Below are positions 58,865 through 64,000 of a stretch of 64,000 nucleotides of DNA, in pieces. The position numbers and the translations under genes were made by a program. The stretch is from the NCBI GenBank assembly GCA_963835775.1, contig CAWIHB010000020.1, positions 186,001 to 250,000 on the forward strand, written 5' to 3'. Under the pieces are notes generated by a model. That model did not search any database and was not told the origin of the DNA. It saw only the letters and a program-made list of their open reading frames with translations. The DNA comes from Palsa-504 sp963835775 (GTDB lineage Bacteria; Actinomycetota; Actinomycetes; Streptosporangiales; Streptosporangiaceae). The first letter of the stretch is position 1; every line of letters starts with the position of its first letter.

Positions 58865-59659
58865 ATGGTCAGGCAGGCAAATTCCGCGACGGTCACCGGC
58901 CAGCGCCCGGCTGTCGGAACAGGGTCCGTCCGGCTGGCGGGCGTGTCGAAGGTGTTCGGGCGGGGCGCCTCCGCCGTCAAGGCGCTGGACCAGATCACGC
59001 TCGAGGTCCCGCCGGGGGAGTTCACTTGCCTGATCGGGGCGTCGGGCTGCGGCAAGTCCACGCTGCTGTCCCTGGTCGCCGGGCTGGAGCAGCCCACCTC
59101 AGGCGAGGTATCGGCGTCCGGACGGGTGGCGTTCATGTTCCAGGAGCCTGCGCTGTTCCCGTGGCTCACCGCGGCCGGCAACATCGAGCTTGCCCTTCGG
59201 GCCCGCGGCGCCGGCCGGGCCGAGCGCCGGCAGCGGACCGCGGAGCTGCTGGAAACGGTCAACCTGAGCGGGTTCGGCGGGAAACGGCCGCATGAGCTGT
59301 CCGGCGGCATGCGGCAGCGGGTGGCGCTGGCCCGCGCGCTCGCCCAGGACGCCGACGTGCTGCTGATGGACGAGCCGTTCGGCGCGCTGGACGCGATGAC
59401 GAGGGACCTGCTGCACGATGAGCTCGACCGCATCTGCGCCGGCCGGCAGCTGACCATCTTGTTCGTGACCCACAACGTGCAGGAGGCGGTCCGGCTCGGC
59501 GACCGGGTAGTGGTGCTGAGCAGCCGCCCGGGCCGGGTGGTCGAGGAGTTCGCGGTGCGCATCGAGCCCCCCCGGCGGATCGACTCGGCGCCGGTCGCGG
59601 AATTGGCCGCGCAGATCACCGACCGGCTGCGGGAGGAGATGAGCCATGCCGCCCGGTGA
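58865..59659 (+). CDS. ABC importer ATP-binding protein (SsuB-like)
   Basis: A 264-aa ATPase of the nitrate/sulfonate/taurine group. Walker A IGASGCGKSTLLSLVAGLEQ, Q-loop VAFMFQEPALFPWLTAAGNI, signature ELSGGMRQRVALARALAQDA, Walker B LLMDEPFGALDAMTRDLL, H-loop FVTHNVQEAVRLGDRVVV. The FQEPALFPW and VTHNVQEA forms are diagnostic of this class. It begins 13 bp after the binding-protein gene and overlaps the permease gene by 14 bp. Confidence 0.92.
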   Translation: MVRQANSATVTGQRPAVGTGSVRLAGVSKVFGRGASAVKALDQITLEVPPGEFTCLIGASGCGKSTLLSLVAGLEQPTSGEVSASGRVAFMFQEPALFPWLTAAGNIELALRARGAGRAERRQRTAELLETVNLSGFGGKRPHELSGGMRQRVALARALAQDADVLLMDEPFGALDAMTRDLLHDELDRICAGRQLTILFVTHNVQEAVRLGDRVVVLSSRPGRVVEEFAVRIEPPRRIDSAPVAELAAQITDRLREEMSHAAR

Positions 59660-60533
59660 CAACCCGACATCGCGGCCAGCTTACGCGGAGAGGCTGGCTT
59701 GGCTCGAGTCGCTCGACGCGGCGACGCCGCCGGAGCAGCAGCGCGGACACCGCCTGCTCAACCGTGGCTGGGCGGGCCTGTGGCCCATGGTGCTCGCGAT
59801 CGCCATCATGCTGGCCGTATGGGAAGTGATCGCCGCCAGCGGCTGGAAGAAGCTGATCTTCCCCGCGCCGGGCCCGACCCTGGCCAACCTGTGGGATCAG
59901 CTGGGGACCGGCGAGCTCTGGCACGCCATCGGCGTCACCGCCCTGCGCGCCATCATCGGATTCGCGCTCGCGGTAGTCATCGGCTCGGTCATCGGCGCGC
60001 TGGTCTCGCGGATCCCGCCCCTGCGGGCGGGCGTCGGCTCGCTGATCACCGGGCTGCAGACTTTGCCGTCGATCGCTTGGTTCCCGTTCGCGATCATCCT
60101 GTTCGGCATCACCACGACCACCATCTTGTTCGTCATCATCCTTGGCGCCGCCCCGTCAGTCGCCAACGGCCTTATCGCCGGCGTGGACTACACCCCGCCG
60201 CTTCTGCTGCGGGCGGGCAAGATGATGGGGCTGCGCAGGCTTTCGCTGTACCGATACCTGATCCTGCCGGCCTCGCTGCCCGCGTTCGTGGCCGGGCTGC
60301 GGCAGGGCTGGGCCTTCGCGTGGCGCAGCCTGATGGCGGGCGAACTGTTGGTCACCATCGCGGGCCAGCCGTCCCTGGGCGTGCTGCTGTCGACGGACCA
60401 GGCCCAGGCTGACATGGAAAGCGCTACCGCGATCATCATCGTGATCTTGATCCTGGGCATCATCGTGCACACGCTGTTCGGCATGGCCGACCGGGCCATC
60501 CGCCGCCGCTGGGGCCTGACCGGCACTGTCTAG
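59646..60533 (+). CDS. ABC importer permease (SsuC-like)
   Basis: A 295-aa BPD-type permease with six membrane helices. The cytoplasmic EAA loop near residue 190 reads LLRAGKMMGLRRLSLYRYLI then LPASLPAFVAGLRQGWAFAW, as in SsuC/TauC. An N-terminal stretch of 35 hydrophilic residues precedes helix 1. It completes the three-gene importer. Its TAG stop lies in the first unit of a CTAG-headed 16-bp array, as happens at the end of sufT. Confidence 0.9.
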   Translation: MPPGDNPTSRPAYAERLAWLESLDAATPPEQQRGHRLLNRGWAGLWPMVLAIAIMLAVWEVIAASGWKKLIFPAPGPTLANLWDQLGTGELWHAIGVTALRAIIGFALAVVIGSVIGALVSRIPPLRAGVGSLITGLQTLPSIAWFPFAIILFGITTTTILFVIILGAAPSVANGLIAGVDYTPPLLLRAGKMMGLRRLSLYRYLILPASLPAFVAGLRQGWAFAWRSLMAGELLVTIAGQPSLGVLLSTDQAQADMESATAIIIVILILGIIVHTLFGMADRAIRRRWGLTGTV

Positions 60534-60609
60534 GACCGGCACTGTCTAGGACCGGCACTGTCTAGGACCGGCACTGTCTAGGACCGGCACTGTCTAGGAC
60601 CGGCAACGT
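60518..60609. repeat. CTAG-headed 16-bp tandem array at a second convergence
   Basis: Five units of ctaggaccggcactgt from 60530 to 60609 (the last with one change), plus a partial unit at 60518-60529. It includes the stop of the importer permease and ends 24 bp before the stop of the convergent epimerase-like gene. It is related to 50020-50099. Confidence 0.95.
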
Positions 60610-60632
60610 CTAGCGGCGGACTGGGATCGGGG

Positions 60633-61463
60633 TTACCGCCACGAGATACCCTGTCCGTTCAGCATAAATTTCAGAGCCTGCGCGGCCCGGCGGAATTCGG
60701 CTGGGCCGCTGAAGCCGCCGAACCGGCCGGCCTGGGCCAGGTGCGGCTCGAGTGACATGAAGCCGGCGAAGCCCTCCTCGCGCAGCGCGGCCAGCGTCTC
60801 GGCCAGCTGCCCGTCGCCGTGGCCGGCCGGGACGACCTCGCCGGTCGCGGCCAGCGCGTCCTTGACCTGCAGGTAGACCAGGTGGGGCCGGAGCAGGCCG
60901 TAGGCGTCGGAGAACGGCCTGACGCCGCACTGCACGAAGTTGGCCGGGTCGAAGGTGGCCTGCAGGGCAGGCGAGCCGACGGCGGTGATCAGGTCGGCGC
61001 ACCGGCCGGGGAGGTCACCGTAGATCTCCTTCTCGTTCTCGTGGGCCAGGATCAGGCCGTGCTCCTCGGCGATCGCGGTCAGGGCGCCCATGCGGTCGAT
61101 CACCTCGCCGCGGTGCTGCTCCGGCGGCTGGCCGGCCGGGATGAAGAAGGAGAAGACCCGGACAATCGAGGTGCCGAGCTCGCCGGCGATGTCGGCCACC
61201 CGGCGCATCCGGTCCAGCTCGGGGCCGAACGGCGCCGCGATCGCGATCTTGCCGATGGGGGAGCCGATCGCGGAGACCCGCACCCCGGCCTGGTCCAGGG
61301 CCGCGCGGAAGGCAGCCAGATGCTGGCTGGTGAAGTCGGCCACGTTCACCGACCAGGCGCTGCGCAGCTCGAGGTGGGCGATGGACTCGGCCGCCAGGGT
61401 GGCCAGCTGGGCCCGCGGGTCGGGCGAGATCTCGTCGGCGAAACCGCTGAGGATGACGCTCAT
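60633..61463 (-). CDS. Sugar phosphate isomerase/epimerase-like TIM barrel
   Basis: A 276-aa xylose-isomerase-like TIM barrel (AP_endonuc_2 superfamily). Motifs are FADEISPDPRAQLATLAAES at the start, AHLELRSAWSVNVADF, VRVFSFFIPAGQPPEQHRGE, LAHENEKEIYGD, and LQATFDPANFVQCG with VYLQVKDA for metal ligands. It may epimerise or isomerise a sugar, inositol or keto-acid intermediate. Its ATG at 61463 overlaps the oxidoreductase stop by 4 bp, so it is the last gene of a coupled catabolic trio. Confidence 0.85.
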   Translation of the reverse strand: MSVILSGFADEISPDPRAQLATLAAESIAHLELRSAWSVNVADFTSQHLAAFRAALDQAGVRVSAIGSPIGKIAIAAPFGPELDRMRRVADIAGELGTSIVRVFSFFIPAGQPPEQHRGEVIDRMGALTAIAEEHGLILAHENEKEIYGDLPGRCADLITAVGSPALQATFDPANFVQCGVRPFSDAYGLLRPHLVYLQVKDALAATGEVVPAGHGDGQLAETLAALREEGFAGFMSLEPHLAQAGRFGGFSGPAEFRRAAQALKFMLNGQGISWR

Positions 61464-62506
61464 CGGCCGAGGGTGACGGTCCGGCCGGAACGGGACGATT
61501 CGTACACGGCGCAGACGATCTCCAGCGCGTCGCGGCCGTCCTGGCCGGTGACGGCCGGCTCGCGCCCGGCATCGGCGGCCGCGAGCAGGTCGGCGAGCTG
61601 CGCGGCGTGGCTGGCCACCTCAAGGGCGGCCGGATCGGCCGCCGCGCTCCCGGCCTGGCCCGCGGCAGGCTCAGCCGGGGCCTCCTGGCCGTGGCCGGCG
61701 GCGAGCGCGCGCCGGGTGAGCCGGCCGTCCTCGACGATCACGGTACCCGCGGTCCCGGTGATCTCCAGGCGCTGCGGGAAACCGGGGTAAGCGGCGGTGC
61801 TCGACAGGATGGTGCCGACGGCCCCCGAGGCGAACCTGACGATGGCCAGCGAGGTGTCCTCCACCTCGATCTGGTGGGCCTGGGTGGTGCACACCGCCGT
61901 GACCTCGGCGGGCGATCCGAGGCACCAGCGGAGCAGGTCGACGTAGTGCACGCCCTGGTTCATCAGCGAGCCGCCGTCCATGGCGTAGGTGCCGCGCCAG
62001 GCCGCGCTGTCGTAGTAGGCCTGGCCGCGGTACCACTTGGTGCTGGCCTCGCCGAGCACGAGCCGGCCCAGGGCACCGGCGTCGAGCAGGCGCCTCAGCT
62101 CCACCAGGCCGGGGTCGAAACGGTGCTGGGAGATGACCGTCAGCGCCACCCCGGCGCCCCGGGCCGCCTCGATGAGCCGGTCCGCGGCAGCCAGGCTGAC
62201 GTCGATCGGCTTCTCCACGGCCAGGTGCTTGCCCGCCCGGGCTGCGCGGATGCCGATCTCCGCGTGCAGGCCGCTCGGCACGCACACGCACACCACCTCG
62301 ATGTCGGGGCGGGCGAGCAGGGCGCCGAGGTCGGGCTCGGCCCGGCAGCCGCGCGCGCCGGCGAAGGCCGCGGCCGGGCCGGCGGCCACGTCGGTGACCG
62401 CCACCAGCCGGGCGTCCGGCAGCACGGTTTTCGACAGCAGGGCGATGGCGTTGGCGTGGATCGCCGCGATCACTCCGGTGCCGACGATCCCGAAACCGCG
62501 GGTCAC
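61460..62506 (-). CDS. Gfo/Idh/MocA family oxidoreductase
   Basis: A 348-aa NAD(P)-dependent dehydrogenase. The Rossmann motif is FGIVGTGVIAAIHANAIALL at the N-terminus. The Gfo/Idh catalytic lysine motif is KHLAVEKPIDVSLAAADRLI near residue 90, and the C-terminal domain has AMDGGSLMNQGVHYVDLLRW near residue 165. It probably oxidises a sugar or polyol (inositol-like) between the two TIM-barrel enzymes encoded either side. GTG at 62506 overlaps the previous gene's stop (GTGA). An Ala/Glu-rich insert lies near residues 290-310. Confidence 0.9.
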   Translation of the reverse strand: MTRGFGIVGTGVIAAIHANAIALLSKTVLPDARLVAVTDVAAGPAAAFAGARGCRAEPDLGALLARPDIEVVCVCVPSGLHAEIGIRAARAGKHLAVEKPIDVSLAAADRLIEAARGAGVALTVISQHRFDPGLVELRRLLDAGALGRLVLGEASTKWYRGQAYYDSAAWRGTYAMDGGSLMNQGVHYVDLLRWCLGSPAEVTAVCTTQAHQIEVEDTSLAIVRFASGAVGTILSSTAAYPGFPQRLEITGTAGTVIVEDGRLTRRALAAGHGQEAPAEPAAGQAGSAAADPAALEVASHAAQLADLLAAADAGREPAVTGQDGRDALEIVCAVYESSRSGRTVTLGR

Positions 62507-63348
62507 GGCGTCACCTCCATCCAGGCGGCCAGCTTGGCCAGGTGCTGCGGCAGCGCGACCTCGGGCGCTTCGATCTCGGGGTGCCAGCGTTTCTCCCACT
62601 CAACCGAGATCCAGCCCTGGTAGCCGCCCGCCGCGAGCAGGCCGAGCATCTGGATGACCGGCACCTCGCCCTCGCCGAGCAGGACCAGCTCCCAGTCACC
62701 GCCGGGCCTGCGGCGGGCATCCTTGACCTGCGCGAGCAGGATACGCCGGCCGAGGTTGGCGTAGACGTCGGCGGGCGGCTCGCCCATGCGGTGCGGGTGG
62801 TGGCTGTCCCATACCGCGCCTACCCAGTCCGGGTCGGCCATGGCCAGTAGCTCGGCCACCACCGACGAGGCGGAGAAGTCGTCGTGGGTCTCGACCCCGA
62901 TGGCGACACCGAGCCGCTGAGCCAGCGGCACGCACGACTCGAGCACCCGGGCCGCGGCCCTGAGCTGCTCCTGGCGTTCCGCCCGGTCAGCGGCCAGCGC
63001 ACCGCCGAACACGCGGACCAGCGGGGACTCCCAGTCGCTGGCCAGCTCGAGGAACCGGCGCAGCTCGGGACCTGGATCCGTACCGGTCAGGCGGATCGAG
63101 CTGTCCACCGCGATGACCGGCAGCCCGGCGGCGGTTACGGTCCGCTTGATCGCAGCGCGAGCGGCGGCGGGCATCCACGGGTCGATCAGCTCACCGTCGA
63201 TGAGCCGCAGCTCGACGCCCGCGTAACCCCAGCGGCGGCCGAGAGAGACGGCCGAGGCCAGGGTGGCGTCCGGGAACGCCAGCGTGCTGAAGGCGACGCG
63301 CACCGGCGAGTTAGGGGACCCGCCGGCCTCAGTAGGCACTACAGACAC
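62503..63348 (-). CDS. Sugar phosphate isomerase/epimerase-like TIM barrel
   Basis: A 281-aa TIM barrel in the same superfamily as the gene at 60633 but clearly different in sequence. Motifs are RVAFSTLAFPDATLASAVSL, YAGVELRLIDGELIDP, GVAIGVETHDDFSASSVVAE, VGAVWDSHHPHRMGEPP, LAQVKDARRRPGGDWELVLL and GWISVEWEKRWHPEIEAP, with the Glu/Asp/His/Glu metal ligands visible. The start is GTG at 63348 with AAGGGG upstream. First gene of the catabolic trio; the neighbouring solute-binding protein may serve the same pathway. Confidence 0.87.
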   Translation of the reverse strand: MSVVPTEAGGSPNSPVRVAFSTLAFPDATLASAVSLGRRWGYAGVELRLIDGELIDPWMPAAARAAIKRTVTAAGLPVIAVDSSIRLTGTDPGPELRRFLELASDWESPLVRVFGGALAADRAERQEQLRAAARVLESCVPLAQRLGVAIGVETHDDFSASSVVAELLAMADPDWVGAVWDSHHPHRMGEPPADVYANLGRRILLAQVKDARRRPGGDWELVLLGEGEVPVIQMLGLLAAGGYQGWISVEWEKRWHPEIEAPEVALPQHLAKLAAWMEVTP

Positions 63349-63439
63349 ATGTGCCCCTTTATTCTCACGAGGAACATGAACAGATACCTTGCGCCATGGC
63401 TCCCTGTTAACTAGCTGGGCTAATGTGATGGTGGGGTGA

Positions 63440-63478
63440 GGCCCGTTCCTGACCGAGCGAGACGGCCAGGAACGGGCC
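63440..63478 (-). terminator. Perfect 12-bp hairpin downstream of the solute-binding-protein gene
   Basis: GGCCCGTTCCTG pairs perfectly with CAGGAACGGGCC around a 15-base loop, 28 bp past the stop of the - strand gene at 63507 and upstream of the catabolic trio. A likely terminator separating the two transcription units. Confidence 0.75.
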
Positions 63479-63506
63479 CGCTTGTTGCTGCGACCGCCGG
63501 CGACGG

Positions 63507-64000
63507 CTACCGCGGTTGCAGGTGCAGGATTACTACCTCATCGGTGCCGGAGCCGGGACCGTTGTTCGTTCCCGACGGCTGGCCGCTGTCATACGGGTTC
63601 GACTGGCTCGGCCAGCCGGTGTAGTTCTGCGAGTTGTACTCGAACCATTCCGGCGCGGTGGTGACCGGGATTACCGGCAGGTTGGCCGCGACGTACTGCT
63701 CGAGCGGGAGGAGGTCGGTGGCCTGTTGCGAGACCGTCGTGGCCCCGGCCAGTGTGGCTATGTCGGCGTTGAGCGCCGGGTCGCTCAGCCGCTCGTAGTC
63801 GCCGACGGCGGCCGAGCCGGAGGCGAGTGCGCTGTTCAGCCAGCCGTCGTACATGTTGTACGGGCTGATCCCGCCGTTCGACCAGTGCTCGGTCACGGAG
63901 AAGTCGCCGTCGGCGACATCAGCGTTCCAGGCGTCCACGGACAGGCCCTGGAATGTCGCGTCGATCCCGGCCGCCTTCAGTTCCTGGGCGGCGATGGAGT
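63507..64000 (-). CDS. Family 5 (peptide-type) extracellular solute-binding protein, C-terminal part
   Basis: The gene enters from beyond the window; 164 codons are visible. The segment AAQELKAAGIDATFQGLSVD then DGDFSVTEHWSNGGISPYNM is the last lobe of SBP_bac_5 proteins, where a solute lysine/aspartate strand precedes a Trp-rich hinge. LLPLEQYVAANLPVIPVTTA and PEWFEYNSQNYTGWPSQSNP follow, with the stop at 63507. It would bind a peptide, nickel or oligosaccharide for an ABC importer encoded upstream. The link to the neighbouring sugar genes is possible but unproven. Confidence 0.82.
   Translation of the reverse strand, partial: SIAAQELKAAGIDATFQGLSVDAWNADVADGDFSVTEHWSNGGISPYNMYDGWLNSALASGSAAVGDYERLSDPALNADIATLAGATTVSQQATDLLPLEQYVAANLPVIPVTTAPEWFEYNSQNYTGWPSQSNPYDSGQPSGTNNGPGSGTDEVVILHLQPR

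Overview
The window is a very GC-rich, densely packed actinomycete chromosome segment. Lineage markers visible in it are a WhiB-like (Wbl) protein, an actinobacterial VLRF1-type peptidyl-tRNA hydrolase, a DUF1707 protein, OpcA, a SufR-led suf operon, NarL-type two-component systems and frequent GTG/TTG starts with 4-nt ATGA/GTGA overlaps. A Streptosporangiales-like actinomycete is my best guess, but that is inference. I see no tRNA, rRNA, CRISPR array, transposase or phage module, so this looks like core chromosome with lineage-specific additions.

Layout: 1-2.6 kb, end of a B12-dependent diol/glycerol dehydratase operon (medium subunit tail, small subunit, reactivase DdrA). 2.6-8 kb, orphan paaZ, a membrane Ser/Thr kinase with a broken second tail, and glutamate decarboxylase. 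8.2-11.9 kb, an ABC-2 exporter plus sensor kinase/response regulator operon. 11.9-14.8 kb, a RibD-like reductase and glgX. 14.9-18.5 kb, assimilatory sulfate reduction (sirA, a 48-aa zinc-ribbon protein, cysH, a CbiX-type chelatase for siroheme) behind a candidate 19-codon leader peptide. 18.6-25.3 kb, a phosphoribosyltransferase, wbl, a huge Tyr/Gln/Gly repeat protein, MscS, an acetate transporter and DUF1707. 25.4-27.1 kb, a polytopic glycosyltransferase-like protein. 27.1-34 kb, ctaA-tkt-tal-zwf-opcA (heme A synthesis plus pentose phosphate pathway). 34-38.3 kb, EamA and ABC-2 transporters, a COG0701 permease and a cysteine-less DksA-like protein. 38.3-43.3 kb, a membrane metallophosphoesterase, an archaeal-type valyl-tRNA synthetase and a frameshifted amidohydrolase. 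43.3-50 kb, the complete suf Fe-S assembly operon (sufR-B-D-Rieske-C-S-U-T). 50-56.9 kb, SseB, VLRF1, ABC-F, a small HTH protein, an ABC exporter and a sulfotransferase. 57-60.5 kb, a GH15 remnant, a lipoprotein and an SsuABC-like importer. 60.6-64 kb, a three-gene sugar/polyol catabolic cluster and the end of a family-5 solute-binding protein.

Sulfur and Fe-S metabolism recur. Sulfate reduction and a candidate sulfonate importer supply sulfide, siroheme is finished by the chelatase, and suf builds the clusters used by SirA, CysH and Wbl.

The most unusual content lies between and inside the genes. There are small tandem duplications, three of them with a 31-bp period. Two arrays of related CTAG-starting 16-mers sit at the 3' ends of convergent genes. 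A G-tract/C-tract hairpin element lies in frame inside ctaA and again at the end of sufD. Four apparent frameshifts all have the same +1 sense, so either the assembly has insertion errors or these genes are genuinely broken.
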